Assembly: GCA_027563145.1 (NCBI GenBank)
Contig: CP071306.1
Span: 1,674,001 to 1,738,000 of the forward strand
Length of the DNA stretch: 64,000 bases
Direction of reading: 5' to 3'
Source: Halocatena halophila
GTDB lineage: Archaea > Halobacteriota > Halobacteria > Halobacteriales > Haloarculaceae
Position 1 is the first letter of the stretch, and the number at the start of each line of letters is the position of its first letter. Made by a program: the position numbers and the translations under genes. Shown in pieces: positions 17,078 to 26,773 of the stretch. The notes beneath the pieces were generated by a model. The model saw nothing but the letters and a program-made list of their open reading frames with translations. It had not been told where the DNA came from and searched no databases.

Positions 17078-18631
17078 TCACTCTGACGGACAGGACAGTT
17101 CGTCTGTGGCCGTCGAACAGCCCACTGCACGCGTTGCGTTTAAAAGACCCATTCCAGACCGCGGATCGTTCGATTGTGTACCGACATCGTCTGCGCTCTC
17201 CAACAGTCGGGTGCGAACGGTTGCGGGTTCGATCGAACTGTCAGCTGCCATCACGAGCGCGCCAACACCAGCAACGTACGGCGCTGCAAACGAGGTGCCA
17301 CCGGTGACAGAAAGCCCATCGACGGCGACCGAGGAGGGCGCAACCAGCGACGGATTGGAGACGCTGTGATCTGGGATCGACTCGTCCGTGTAGCTCCCAA
17401 CGGAGAGAACGGTTTCAACAGTCGCCGGCGACGCCGGTCGTGACGGTGATCGGTAGCCCAGTCTGCGGGTGGCAAACAGCTCGAGTTCGGTGGGAGTGGT
17501 GGCGTTCGCCATCGGCGTTGTCTGTTCGATCGAGACGTAGTACGTGCCGTGTGGAACTGTCGTCTGCAGATGTGCAACTGAATCGTTGTCACTCCCCGTC
17601 GTCTCTGCCACCATCGCATCAGTGCCCGGCTGGCGGCGATACAAGGACAGATCGTACTCGGGAGCACTCCGATTCCAGCGAAGCGTAAGCGAAACTGAGC
17701 CACTGAACGATCGACCATCGTTGAGTGGATTTACCTGCGTGTCATTTGCTATCTGAACCCATTTTCCCGTGGTGTGTGTGCCGTTCCAGTACCGAAGGCG
17801 GTGATTGCCAACGGAAGTGACAAACAGCAGATCATCGGCCGTCGAGTGGACGATTTGATCGATCGCTCCCGATCCGTTGGCGGGCTGGCTGTAGTAACTG
17901 CCGGCGTCGATAATGATGTCCACGCCCGATTGGTTGAGCCAACGCACTGCGCGTTGATACTCGGTTGGCGTCGTCTCCTCGCCGATAGCTGCCAGCGCCA
18001 GGCTCGCGTTCGGTGCAGTGTCCGTGACGACGCTTGCCACTGCAGTGCCGTGTTCGGCGTCGGTTGGCTGTCCAAATCTGGCGTACGTACTGACTTTTCC
18101 GGCGATTTCCGGATGGCTCGGGCGAAATCCACTGTCGATGACCCCGACGGTGACGTTCTCGCCAGTAATTGAGTGCTCGTGAACGGCGGTGGCGTTCACG
18201 CGCTCTATCCCCGCCGCCTGTCGTCCACTCGTTCGCCTGGGTCCATTGCGTATCTGCACTGTTGAGGCGTTCGTTGCTCGCATGAACGATCGGATCGAGT
18301 CCATCGGGATCGACCCGTAGACGACGCGCTTGTCGTTGTGCTGAACGATCCGATGGAGTTGAAACGTGCCCAGCGGCGAGCCACCGTTCGAAATGCTCTT
18401 GAGCACGCCCGATTCGCTCGCTGTCGTGATGGCCACATCGACGCGTGAATCAACCGCCGGTACCGATGAATTGTGCTCGAGAAGGCCAGTGCGATCGAAT
18501 GGATCGGTACCGAACGACTGCCATTCAGTGGTAGTAGCCGAGAGCTGCTGGGGTGGACCAAGCGAAAATGAGAGTAACACCGTCGTGACGACGACCAGAA
18601 CGAACGCGGACCGCACCAGGCGTTGGGTCAT
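17078..18631 (-). CDS. secreted subtilisin-like serine protease (S8 family)
   Basis: 517 residues with a Sec-type signal peptide (LVRSAFVLVVVTTVLLSFSL). The catalytic triad is visible: Asp in VGVIDSGFRPSHPE (about residue 166), His in EHGTAVASVV (about 196) and Ser in GGTSFAAPYVAG (about 445); the oxyanion Asn is probably in VTSVGNHRL. A region of about 130 residues between Asn and Ser resembles a PPC-like beta domain (YYVSIEQTTP). There is no Tat motif and no C-terminal anchor, unlike many halolysins, so folding outside the cell after Sec export is inferred. Confidence 0.85.
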   Translation of the reverse strand: MTQRLVRSAFVLVVVTTVLLSFSLGPPQQLSATTTEWQSFGTDPFDRTGLLEHNSSVPAVDSRVDVAITTASESGVLKSISNGGSPLGTFQLHRIVQHNDKRVVYGSIPMDSIRSFMRATNASTVQIRNGPRRTSGRQAAGIERVNATAVHEHSITGENVTVGVIDSGFRPSHPEIAGKVSTYARFGQPTDAEHGTAVASVVTDTAPNASLALAAIGEETTPTEYQRAVRWLNQSGVDIIIDAGSYYSQPANGSGAIDQIVHSTADDLLFVTSVGNHRLRYWNGTHTTGKWVQIANDTQVNPLNDGRSFSGSVSLTLRWNRSAPEYDLSLYRRQPGTDAMVAETTGSDNDSVAHLQTTVPHGTYYVSIEQTTPMANATTPTELELFATRRLGYRSPSRPASPATVETVLSVGSYTDESIPDHSVSNPSLVAPSSVAVDGLSVTGGTSFAAPYVAGVGALVMAADSSIEPATVRTRLLESADDVGTQSNDPRSGMGLLNATRAVGCSTATDELSCPSE

Positions 18632-18679
18632 CGCCGCTCAAAACGGGCCATCGACGGTTTTGACCACCACCGGCGACGA

Positions 18680-19303
18680 TCAACCATTGAGTGGTCTCGA
18701 TCCCTGGAGTCTGTGGCCCAGTACGAACAGGCCAACGGCGAGCAAGCCACCAGCAAGAAAGATTAGCCCCGGCGGGAGACCGAACAGCGTCGTGGCCGTC
18801 GCATCGGACGGCCCGACGGCATCTCCAACACGCGGGAGCTGCTCGGAGGTGGAGCGGTCGATCGTTGGCGTCACGAACCACTCCACCAGCACGCTCGCCA
18901 GCCCGAGGACGGTGAGAATCGGAATGAGACGCCGAAGCGAGTCAAAAAACCCCTGTTTTCCGTCTTCGCGGCCAACAAACACCACCAGGGGCTCTTCGCT
19001 TGGGGCGTATACGGTCATCTCACGGCCCTTTTCCGAAAATCGGGTGTCTGCCGTCCTGATCGCACCGACCGTTTCGAGCTTCGAGAGATGATGACGAGCA
19101 TTCTGTAAGGAGGTGTCGACACGAGTGGCTACCTCCGAGGCAGTTTTTGGTCCATCGTGGAGTTCACTGAGAATAGCACGGGCAGTGTCCGAAGAGAGCG
19201 AAGACAACACGGCACCAGTATCATCACTGTCCAACCAGAGCGTCCGAGGTTCGCCATTCTGCTCCGAACTAGCGCTCGTGCCAGTCGGCAACAGCCCTGA
19301 CAT
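18680..19303 (-). CDS. membrane-anchored winged-helix (ArsR-like) regulator
   Basis: 207 residues. The N-terminal half is an ArsR/MarR-type winged helix: LSSDTARAILSELHDGP, then VATRVDTSLQNARHHLSKLE. The C-terminal half has two hydrophobic helices, LIPILTVLGLASVLVEWFV at about residues 127-145 and GLIFLAGGLLAVGLFVLG near 180-198. This is a haloarchaeal type of membrane-bound regulator. It lies 48 bases upstream of the protease gene on the same strand and may control or be co-transcribed with it (inference). Confidence 0.75.
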   Translation of the reverse strand: MSGLLPTGTSASSEQNGEPRTLWLDSDDTGAVLSSLSSDTARAILSELHDGPKTASEVATRVDTSLQNARHHLSKLETVGAIRTADTRFSEKGREMTVYAPSEEPLVVFVGREDGKQGFFDSLRRLIPILTVLGLASVLVEWFVTPTIDRSTSEQLPRVGDAVGPSDATATTLFGLPPGLIFLAGGLLAVGLFVLGHRLQGSRPLNG

Positions 19304-19356
19304 TAACTGCCAATATTCGCTGCAAATACAAATAGTTGCGGTAAGTATTTCCGTTC

Positions 19357-19379
19357 GGACCGATAGCTCAGCTGGTTAG
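19357..19379 (+). other. tRNA 5'-half-like fragment across the gatB stop
   Basis: GGACCGATAGCTCAGCTGG followed by TTAG has the sequence of a tRNA acceptor strand, positions 8-9 and D arm, but the anticodon and T arms are missing. It overlaps the last codons of gatB on the opposite strand. Confidence 0.35.
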
Positions 19380-20846
19380 TTTTTCTTCGAGTAGCTGGTT
19401 AACGGTCTGTGGATCGGCTGATCCACCGGTTTCTGCCATCACCTGTCCGACAAGATAGTTGAGTGCTCCATCCTCGCCGGCGTGAAAGTCAGCTACTGCT
19501 TCGGGGTGGTTGTCGATCGCCGTCGCAACGGCTGTTGCCACGGCATCGGCGTCGGTTTTTCCGAGCCCTTCGCGCTCAACGATCGTCTCCGGATGGGCAC
19601 CATCGTCGAGCATCGATCTGAGAACGACCTCTGCGCCGTTTTTCTCGGTGATCGCTTCGGTCGCAACGAGTTCGAGGAGATCTGCGAACGCTTTGCGATC
19701 AACCGATTCGACCGAGCGGTCTCGGTAATTGAGCTCACCGAGCAACACGTCGGCGGTCCAGGTGGCGACGAAATCGGGATCGAACTGACCGACGAGTGAT
19801 TCGTAGAAATCGGCGACCGCTTTGGTGGCGGTGAGCTTACTCGCCGTTTCATCGGAGAGATCGAACTCCGTGCCGAATCGCTCGCGACGGGCGTCGGGAA
19901 GCTCTGGAATCGAAATTTGCTCTTTCCAGCCGGCGACGCGTAGTGGTGGAATGTCAGCCTCGCGGAAGTATCGATAATCCTTTTCTGTCGCTTTCGAGCG
20001 CATTGAGACGGTGACGCCACGGCTTTCGTCCCAGTGGCGGGTCTCCTGTTCGACGGCACGGCCACGGCGAATTGCATTGCGCTGGCGGGTGATCTCATAC
20101 GCCAGTGCTTTTTGTGCGCCCTTGTGACTGGAGATGTTCTTCACTTCGGTCCGGTTTGTGTCTTCAAGGGTAGCCACAGCAATCGAGTCGTCCTCGGCAA
20201 CCGCATCCGCAGACACCATCGAAATGTTCGCATCCACGCGAAGCGAGCCGTCGCGGTCGGCATCGAAGACGCCGAGATACTCAAGGACCTCGGTGAGCTT
20301 CTCGAGGAAGGCACGGACCTCCTCGGGACCACGAAAGTCCGGACGCGTGACGATCTCCATCAGGGGCATTCCCGCCCGGTTGTAATCAACCAGCGTGTAC
20401 TCTGCCTGATCGATCGAGCCGCCCGCGTGTTTCAGACTGCCTGGGTCCTCCTCGAGATGTGCTCGTTCGATCTCGATCAGTCGGTCGCTGTCCTCGACGG
20501 TGATTTCGAGCTCACCGTCTTGACAGATCGGGTTGTCGTACTGCGTGATCTGGAAATCCTTCGGCAGATCGGGATAGAAGTAGTTCTTCCGGTGGAATCG
20601 CGTCTGTTCTGGGATCGCAGCGTCGAGGGCTTTTCCGACTTTCACTGCCATCTCGACGGCGGCCTCGTTGAGCACTGGTAACGCCCCCGGGAGTCCGAGA
20701 CAGACCGGACAGGTGTGTGTGTTCGGGTCGGCGTCCGCAGTGTCAGTCGAACAGCCACAGAAGATCTTCGTTTGTGTTTCGAGCTGGACGTGTACTTCGA
20801 GCCCAATGACAGGGATGAGCTCGCGCGTACGGGCGGCCTGGGTCAT
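19368..20846 (-). CDS. gatB: aspartyl/glutamyl-tRNA amidotransferase subunit B
   Basis: 492 residues. GatB phosphorylates Glu or Asp mis-charged on tRNA(Gln)/tRNA(Asn) and passes ammonia to form the amide, in a complex with GatA and GatC. The start MTQAARTRELIPVIGLEVHVQ is chosen because the family motif follows at once and because a TATA box sits about 30 bases upstream. Zinc-binding Cys residues are in FCGCSTDT and CPVCLGLPG. The C-terminal YqeY-like tail domain ends with QTVNQLLEEKLTS. No gatA/gatC are nearby. It is divergent from rfcA. Confidence 0.96.
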   Translation of the reverse strand: MTQAARTRELIPVIGLEVHVQLETQTKIFCGCSTDTADADPNTHTCPVCLGLPGALPVLNEAAVEMAVKVGKALDAAIPEQTRFHRKNYFYPDLPKDFQITQYDNPICQDGELEITVEDSDRLIEIERAHLEEDPGSLKHAGGSIDQAEYTLVDYNRAGMPLMEIVTRPDFRGPEEVRAFLEKLTEVLEYLGVFDADRDGSLRVDANISMVSADAVAEDDSIAVATLEDTNRTEVKNISSHKGAQKALAYEITRQRNAIRRGRAVEQETRHWDESRGVTVSMRSKATEKDYRYFREADIPPLRVAGWKEQISIPELPDARRERFGTEFDLSDETASKLTATKAVADFYESLVGQFDPDFVATWTADVLLGELNYRDRSVESVDRKAFADLLELVATEAITEKNGAEVVLRSMLDDGAHPETIVEREGLGKTDADAVATAVATAIDNHPEAVADFHAGEDGALNYLVGQVMAETGGSADPQTVNQLLEEKLTS

Positions 20847-20870
20847 TACTGGGTGAAACCGCCCGCGAAC

Positions 20871-20880
20871 GCTAAAGGGT
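20871..20880 (-). promoter_or_regulatory. TATA box of gatB
   Basis: Minus-strand ACCCTTTAGC is centred about 30 bases before the gatB ATG at 20846. Confidence 0.5.
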
Positions 20881-20917
20881 ATCGGGAGCCACGAACCCAA
20901 CCGAAGAGACTGCAAGT

Positions 20918-20927
20918 GAGTTAAGTC
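20918..20927 (+). promoter_or_regulatory. TATA box of the RfcS gene
   Basis: GAGTTAAGTC is centred about 27 bases before ATG 20949 and favours that start over the GTG at 20943. Confidence 0.5.
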
Positions 20928-20948
20928 CAAACGGCCTCTGGGGTGCGT

Positions 20949-21914
20949 ATGAGCGAGACCGCACCCCAGGGGCGGGAGGTCTGGACCGAAAAATATCGTC
21001 CCGAGTCACTTGCGGAAGTTGCCGGCCACGAATCGATCGTCGGACGGCTGGAGAATTACATTGCGCGCAATGAGCTGCCACATCTGTTGTTTGCTGGGCC
21101 CGCCGGCGTCGGAAAGACTACGTGTGCTGTTGCCATCGCAAAGGAAATCTTCGGCGAACAGTGGGAGGCGAACTTCCTTGAGCTGAACGCCTCCGACCAG
21201 CGTGGAATCGACGTGGTGCGCGATCGAATCAAGAGCTTCGCCCGATCGAGTTTTGGTGGCTTCGACTACCGGATCATCTTTCTCGATGAGGCTGATGCAC
21301 TGACCTCTGATGCCCAGAGCGCACTTCGTCGGACGATGGAACAGTTTTCACACAACACCCGATTCATCCTCTCGTGTAACTACTCGAGTAAGATCATCGA
21401 TCCAATCCAATCGAGATGTACGGTGTTTCGGTTCTCCCCGCTGGCTGATGACGCAATCGCCGGCCAACTGCGGTCGATTGCCGACACCGAGGGAATTGCC
21501 CTTACTGAAGACGGCATCGAAGCGCTGATCTACGCGGCCGGCGGCGACATGCGAACGGCCGTGAACGATCTCCAGGCAGCCGGTGTGCTCGACGATACGG
21601 TCGATGAGGACGCAGTGTTTGCGATCGCCAGCAGTGCTCGTCCCGAAGCAATCGAAGAGATGGTGTCGCTCGCAATCGATGGCGACTTCACCGCCGCACG
21701 GTCGATCTGCGAACGATTGCTCACCGACGAAGGGATCTCTGGCGACGACATCATCGATCAGCTCCATCGAACTGTCTGGGAGTACGACCTCGACGACCAG
21801 CAGGCAGTGGCGCTGATGGACCGCATCGGCGAAGCGGACTACCGGCTCACAATCGGTGCGAACGAACGCGTTCAGCTCGAAGCCATGCTCGCAAGTCTTG
21901 CGCTCGAACAGTAG
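20949..21914 (+). CDS. rfcA: replication factor C small subunit
   Basis: 321 residues, AAA+ clamp-loader subunit that opens PCNA on primed DNA. Motifs: [17 protein letters not shown] at the N-terminus, Walker [10 protein letters not shown] (about residue 49), Walker [10 protein letters not shown], arginine-finger SRC box in QSRCTVFRF, and a C-terminal collar domain. Unlike some archaeal RfcS genes there is no intein in this copy. It is divergent from gatB with promoters for both in the 102-base gap. Confidence 0.95.
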   Translation: MSETAPQGREVWTEKYRPESLAEVAGHESIVGRLENYIARNELPHLLFAGPAGVGKTTCAVAIAKEIFGEQWEANFLELNASDQRGIDVVRDRIKSFARSSFGGFDYRIIFLDEADALTSDAQSALRRTMEQFSHNTRFILSCNYSSKIIDPIQSRCTVFRFSPLADDAIAGQLRSIADTEGIALTEDGIEALIYAAGGDMRTAVNDLQAAGVLDDTVDEDAVFAIASSARPEAIEEMVSLAIDGDFTAARSICERLLTDEGISGDDIIDQLHRTVWEYDLDDQQAVALMDRIGEADYRLTIGANERVQLEAMLASLALEQ

Positions 21915-21920
21915 ACACGG

Positions 21921-21941
21921 TTGTGTGATAGTACCACACAA
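21921..21941. terminator. hairpin after the RfcS gene
   Basis: TTGTGTG at 21921-21927 and CACACAA at 21935-21941 form a 7-base stem just after the stop, followed by an AT-rich stretch. A terminator role is inferred. Confidence 0.35.
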
Positions 21942-22029
21942 TTCATACGTTAAACCAATGTTTCCACATATTTCATAGATATATCTAAAAATATAATACA
22001 AAGATTCGTCTAACACGGTTGTTCGGAAG

Positions 22030-22039
22030 GGTTTTACCC
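22030..22039 (+). promoter_or_regulatory. TATA box of alaS
   Basis: GGTTTTACCC is centred about 28 bases before ATG 22063. Confidence 0.5.
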
Positions 22040-22062
22040 GGTGGTCGGCCAATTGCAATCCA

Positions 22063-24858
22063 ATGAGTGAACTCGACGAGGAGTATCAGCTCGAGTATTT
22101 CGAGCGTGAGGGGTTCACACGGAAGACGTGTCCTTCCTGTGGCGCCCACTTCTGGACCCGCGATGAGTCGCGGACGACGTGTGGTGAGCCACCCTGCGAA
22201 CAGTACAGTTTCATTGACAATCCGGGGTTCGACGAGGCGTATAGCCTCACGGAGATGCGCGAGGCGTTTCTGTCGTTTTTCGAAGCGCACGACCACGAAC
22301 GGATAGATCCATACCCTGTTGCCGCAAATCGCTGGCGCGACGACGTGCTGTTGACACAGGCTTCTATTTATGATTTCCAGCCACTCGTGACCAGCGGTCA
22401 GGCACCGCCACCGGCGAATCCGCTCTGTATCAGCCAGCCCTCAATTCGGATGGACGACATCGAGAACGTCGGGAAGACGGGTAGACACACGATGGCGTTC
22501 GAGATGATGGCCCACCATGCGTTCAACACGCAGCCGGACGCCGAAGGATATGCGTACCACGGCGAGGTCTACTGGAAAGACGAGACCGTCGAATACTGCG
22601 ATCAGTTCTTCGAATCGATGGGGGCGGATCTCTCCGAGATCGTCTACATTGAGGATCCGTGGGTCGGCGGGGGCAACGCCGGACCGGCAATCGAGGTCAT
22701 CTATCGTGGCGTGGAGCTGGCGACGCTGGTGTTCATGTCGATGGAGCAAGATCCCGACGGCGAATTCGAGATGAAAGACGGAAACCGGTACTCGAAGATG
22801 GACACGTACGTCGTCGACACCGGCTACGGGTTAGAGCGCTGGACGTGGGTGAGCCAGGGAACGCCTACGGTGTACGAGGCGGTCTATCCCGAAATGATTG
22901 ACTACCTCAAATCGAACGCTGGGATTGAGCTCAGCGAAACGGAGGCGACACTGGTACACGAGGCGGCGGCGCTTGCAGGCGCTCTCGACATCGAAGAAGC
23001 CGAGGACATGGAGAGTGCCAGAGCCGAGATTGCAACCGAGCTCGGTGTGGATGGCGACCGGCTGAGCGAGCTGATGGAGCCCTTAGAGACGATCTACGCG
23101 ATCGCAGATCACTCTCGGACGCTGGCGTATATGCTCGGCGACGGGATCGTTCCGAGCAACGTCGAGTCTGGCTATCTCGTTCGGATGGTGTTGCGCCGGA
23201 CGAAGCGACTCGCAGATACGGTCGGCGTGAGTTCACCGATCGACGAACTGGTCGACATGCAAGCAGACCGGCTCGGCTACACCAACCGCGACACGATCCG
23301 GGAGATTGTCCGGACGGAGCTCGAAAAATACACCGAAACGCTAGAGCGAGGCGGGCGACGAGTTCGACAGCTCGCCCAAGAGCACGCAGACAGGGATGCA
23401 CCGATTTCGACGGCACAGCTCCTTGAGCTGTACGATTCACACGGCCTCCAGCCCGATATGGTCGCAGAGATCGCCACAGAGGAGGGGGCCAACGTGTCCG
23501 TTCCTGATGATTTCTTCGCGAGAGTTGCCGCACGCCATACAGACAGCTCTGAGAGCGAGGCCGAAAGCGAGCCATCGAAGTCCACAGCGTCGGTCGACGA
23601 TCGAATCAGCGAGCTACCACCGACCGAACGGCTCTACTACGACGACCAGGATCGTATGCAGTTCGAGGCGGTCGTCCTCGACGTGATCGAGCGCGAAGAG
23701 GGGTATGACGTGGTGCTCGATCAGACGATGTTCTACCCGGAAGGGGGTGGCCAGCCCGCAGATCATGGTACCCTGAGCACCGACGACAGTTCGGTCGACG
23801 TGCTCGACGTCCAGCGCACAGACGACGTGATTCTCCACCGAACGAACGGCGATCCCGGGAAGGGCGAGTTCGTCAGCGGACAGCTCGACGGACAGCGACG
23901 CCGGCAGCTGATGGCCCACCACACTGCCACCCACATCATCGGTCATGCAGCGAGAGAAGTGCTCGGCGACCACATCCGACAGGCCGGCGCACAGAAAGGC
24001 ATCGATAGTTCGCGATTCGACGTGACCCACTATCGACGCATCGACCGCGCAGACCGGGAGAAAATCGAGTTGCTCGCAAACCGCATCGTCCAGCAGAACA
24101 TACCGGTCGTGCAGGAATGGCCGGACCGTAACGTTGCCGAATCGCAGTACGGCTTCGATATCTATCAGGGTGGCATTCCACCAGGATCGAACGTCCGACT
24201 GATTCACGTTGGCGATGACGTCCAGGCCTGTGCCGGAACGCACGTCAATCGGACCGGCGACATCGGCTGTATCAAGATTTTCGGCACCGAACGCGTCCAG
24301 GATGGAATCGAGCGGATCGTCTTTGGAGCTGGTGATGCCGCCATCGAGGCGATTCAGCGAACGGAAGCCGATCTGGCGGCCGCCGCCGACGTACTTGACG
24401 TGTCACCGGCAGGCGTTCCCGAAACAGCAGAGCGATTTTTCAACGAATGGAAAGCCCGTGGAAAACGGATCGAGTCGCTCAAAGAAGAGCTGGCCGAGCT
24501 GCGCGCATCGGAGAGTGCGACCGAGGAGATCACGATTGATGGCAACGGAACGACGGCCGTCATCGAGCGAATTGATGGTGACGTAGACGAGCTCAGAGCG
24601 ACGGCAACGGCCATCGCAGAAGACAAAACGGTGGCCGTTCTTGCAAGCGGTGGCGACAGCGCACAGTTCGTCGTCGCCGTTCCGGACGACGTTGGCGTCA
24701 ATGCCGGCGAGGTGGTCAGCGAGCTGGCATCCCGCGTCGGCGGTGGCGGAGGCGGCCCACCGGACTTTGCACAAGGTGGCGGACCGGACGTATCCGCGCT
24801 CGAGGCTGCACTCGAAGACGCACCGTCGATACTCGAACGGAAGTTGAACGTGCAGTAA
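22063..24858 (+). CDS. alaS: alanyl-tRNA synthetase
   Basis: 931 residues, the archaeal form with an N-terminal zinc-finger-like segment ([20 protein letters not shown]) before the class II catalytic core ([11 protein letters not shown] region near residue 146). The editing domain, which hydrolyses Ser-tRNA(Ala) and Gly-tRNA(Ala), shows [17 protein letters not shown] (HxxxH) near residue 627 and [11 protein letters not shown] near 725. The Gly-rich C-Ala region [15 protein letters not shown] near the end is typical. A low-complexity insertion ([12 protein letters not shown]) separates core and editing domains. Confidence 0.97.
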   Translation: MSELDEEYQLEYFEREGFTRKTCPSCGAHFWTRDESRTTCGEPPCEQYSFIDNPGFDEAYSLTEMREAFLSFFEAHDHERIDPYPVAANRWRDDVLLTQASIYDFQPLVTSGQAPPPANPLCISQPSIRMDDIENVGKTGRHTMAFEMMAHHAFNTQPDAEGYAYHGEVYWKDETVEYCDQFFESMGADLSEIVYIEDPWVGGGNAGPAIEVIYRGVELATLVFMSMEQDPDGEFEMKDGNRYSKMDTYVVDTGYGLERWTWVSQGTPTVYEAVYPEMIDYLKSNAGIELSETEATLVHEAAALAGALDIEEAEDMESARAEIATELGVDGDRLSELMEPLETIYAIADHSRTLAYMLGDGIVPSNVESGYLVRMVLRRTKRLADTVGVSSPIDELVDMQADRLGYTNRDTIREIVRTELEKYTETLERGGRRVRQLAQEHADRDAPISTAQLLELYDSHGLQPDMVAEIATEEGANVSVPDDFFARVAARHTDSSESEAESEPSKSTASVDDRISELPPTERLYYDDQDRMQFEAVVLDVIEREEGYDVVLDQTMFYPEGGGQPADHGTLSTDDSSVDVLDVQRTDDVILHRTNGDPGKGEFVSGQLDGQRRRQLMAHHTATHIIGHAAREVLGDHIRQAGAQKGIDSSRFDVTHYRRIDRADREKIELLANRIVQQNIPVVQEWPDRNVAESQYGFDIYQGGIPPGSNVRLIHVGDDVQACAGTHVNRTGDIGCIKIFGTERVQDGIERIVFGAGDAAIEAIQRTEADLAAAADVLDVSPAGVPETAERFFNEWKARGKRIESLKEELAELRASESATEEITIDGNGTTAVIERIDGDVDELRATATAIAEDKTVAVLASGGDSAQFVVAVPDDVGVNAGEVVSELASRVGGGGGGPPDFAQGGGPDVSALEAALEDAPSILERKLNVQ

Positions 24859-24863
24859 GCCCT

Positions 24864-25625
24864 ATGCCCAGGGTCCAGACTGATGGTGGCGAGCTCCGGT
24901 ACGAAACGACAGGAAGCGGGCCGACGGTCGCCTTTGTAAACGACCTGTCGTTTGGCGTCTGGCAGTGGGCCTTCCAGCAACCAGCGCTCGCTGGGCCGTT
25001 CGAAACGCTAGCGTTCGATTACCGCGGAGCGGGAGACTCGACCGGGGGGCCCATCACAAGGGTGGCCGAATTTGTCGACGACCTGGCAACGGTGCTCGCA
25101 GACCATGGCGCAAGACGCGTCCATCTCGTTGGGGCTGGACTAGGTGGCATGGTGGCACTCGAATACGCCAGGCAGTTTGGCCGTGCCAGAAGCCTCGTGC
25201 TGTTCGGGACCACCCAATCGGGAGACACAATCGTCAATGACGCAATCGAAACGATGTGTGCACAAGACGAGTCTGCGCTCGATCCGTGTCTCGACCGAGA
25301 GACACTCGAGAGTGCGCCCGAGATCAACGCACAGATCCAGCACTGGCGAGAAAGTGACGACGCGACAGGACGCGTTCGTGACGGACAGCTGGCGGCGATG
25401 AAAGCGTATTCGCTGGATCGTCCCTACGACATCGATCAGCACGCACTCATCGTTCACGGGAACGCAGATCCGGTGGTGCCAGTCGATGCCGGACGAGAGC
25501 TGGCAGCTGCACTCCCACGAGGCACGTTCGAGCCGATCGACGGAAAACACATGGCAAGAATCGAAAACGCAGCCCACGCGAACGATCTGCTCGTTGGTTT
25601 TCTCGAATCACACGCAGATCTGTAA
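24864..25625 (+). CDS. alpha/beta-hydrolase fold protein lacking the nucleophile serine
   Basis: 253 residues with the alpha/beta-hydrolase pattern: oxyanion region FVNDLSFGVWQW, FDYRGAGDSTGG, nucleophile elbow VHLVGAGLGGMVALEYA (about residue 93), acid NADPVVPVDAG and His in DGKHMARIENAAH. In active relatives the elbow reads GHSLGG; here it is GAGLGG, so Ser is replaced by Gly. It resembles 3-oxoadipate enol-lactonase-like proteins but is probably not a classical serine hydrolase. It begins 5 bases after alaS stops, so both are likely in one transcript. Confidence 0.75.
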   Translation: MPRVQTDGGELRYETTGSGPTVAFVNDLSFGVWQWAFQQPALAGPFETLAFDYRGAGDSTGGPITRVAEFVDDLATVLADHGARRVHLVGAGLGGMVALEYARQFGRARSLVLFGTTQSGDTIVNDAIETMCAQDESALDPCLDRETLESAPEINAQIQHWRESDDATGRVRDGQLAAMKAYSLDRPYDIDQHALIVHGNADPVVPVDAGRELAAALPRGTFEPIDGKHMARIENAAHANDLLVGFLESHADL

Positions 25626-25626
25626 G

Positions 25627-26742
25627 TTACTCAGTAGAACTGTCGTTTGATGGCGTGTAGACCCGAGACGTGAGTACGACGCCGAGCAGACTGACAAACA
25701 CGCCGGCAAAGACGAATACGAGCAGCCGCGTTCGGGCGAGTAATCTGACCGTCGTCGTGGTGAGTGGGCCGATTGCCATCGACGGAACGATCAGCGGCGC
25801 TATCAGCGCCTGGTTCTCCAGCAAAAATGCGCTGAATCCCCTGCCAACCAGTCCGAGCGCCAGAATGGCAAACGGAGCGTTGAACAGCGTCGCACGAACC
25901 TGCTCGTGTCCGAACAGCCCGTCAAACAGCCGTCCAGTCGTGGCCGTTAGCGCACCGAGGGTGAGCCACGGAATTGCGTTGAAGAGAAACGCAACCACCA
26001 TGAAGAGCCCTGGTTCGTACTCCTGAACCGCGATTGCGCCCAGAAAACAGCCGATGAGTGCCAGTCCAGCACCCACGACGTACGTGACGAACGACACCTG
26101 TCCGGAGTAAAACGCCGAACGAACCATGGCTGGTACTGTAGCGAGTGCATTGTCGAGGCCGAGGCCTTTATAAAGTAAGTAGCCACCAACGGTGGCCGCA
26201 ATAACGGCAACGGCGACCGTCACCGTGTTAGTGACCGAGAGAATCACCGGCATCGCCAACAGCACGGCACCAATTGGGGTGAACAGCGTCCGACGGAGCT
26301 CTTCATCCACGACAAGGCGTTTGAGGAGATAGTAGGTCGATTCGATGTCACGGGCTTGCTGGACGATGACGCGATCGACCGCATCGACACGGAGCCGGCT
26401 TTCGATCACCGGAACTGCGAGCTCATCGGCAACGCTGTCAACAACGACGACGGCAGCGTCTGGATCGAACTCCGAAACGAGATCGTCGAGCTGGGTCGCG
26501 ATTGCACGGTCCACCCCGACCGACTCGCCGGCTCCCGAAACAACGACTGGAACCGCCTGGGTACACGAATCCGACATTGAACGGGCGACGCTGATGGTTT
26601 CGAGGAGACAGTTGACCCGACTGTCCTCTGGATCCTCAAGGCCGGCCGTCCGCAACAGCTCGAATAGTGATTCCTCTCCGACCACCGGCTGGTCGATGGT
26701 GAAATCGCCGTCTCGATCGACACAGACGACCAGCGTACTCAC
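25627..26742 (-). CDS. DUF373 family membrane protein
   Basis: 371 residues. The N-terminal about 130 residues form a soluble domain beginning MSTLVVCVDRDGD with VVVDSVADELAVPVIESRL, characteristic of DUF373. The C-terminal two thirds contain six to seven predicted membrane helices (for example LFTPIGAVLLAMPVILSVTN and GAGLALIGCFLGAIAV). The function of this archaeal family is unknown. It converges on the hydrolase gene with one base between the stops, and follows sppA on the same strand with a 31-base gap. Confidence 0.85.
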   Translation of the reverse strand: MSTLVVCVDRDGDFTIDQPVVGEESLFELLRTAGLEDPEDSRVNCLLETISVARSMSDSCTQAVPVVVSGAGESVGVDRAIATQLDDLVSEFDPDAAVVVVDSVADELAVPVIESRLRVDAVDRVIVQQARDIESTYYLLKRLVVDEELRRTLFTPIGAVLLAMPVILSVTNTVTVAVAVIAATVGGYLLYKGLGLDNALATVPAMVRSAFYSGQVSFVTYVVGAGLALIGCFLGAIAVQEYEPGLFMVVAFLFNAIPWLTLGALTATTGRLFDGLFGHEQVRATLFNAPFAILALGLVGRGFSAFLLENQALIAPLIVPSMAIGPLTTTTVRLLARTRLLVFVFAGVFVSLLGVVLTSRVYTPSNDSSTE

Positions 26743-26773
26743 GTGCGAGGAGAGGGTCTACCGAAACAAAAGC

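Noticed and set aside
22931..23575. 214-codon minus-strand frame within alaS
   Set aside because: Arg/Ser/Pro-rich antisense shadow of a clearly real gene.
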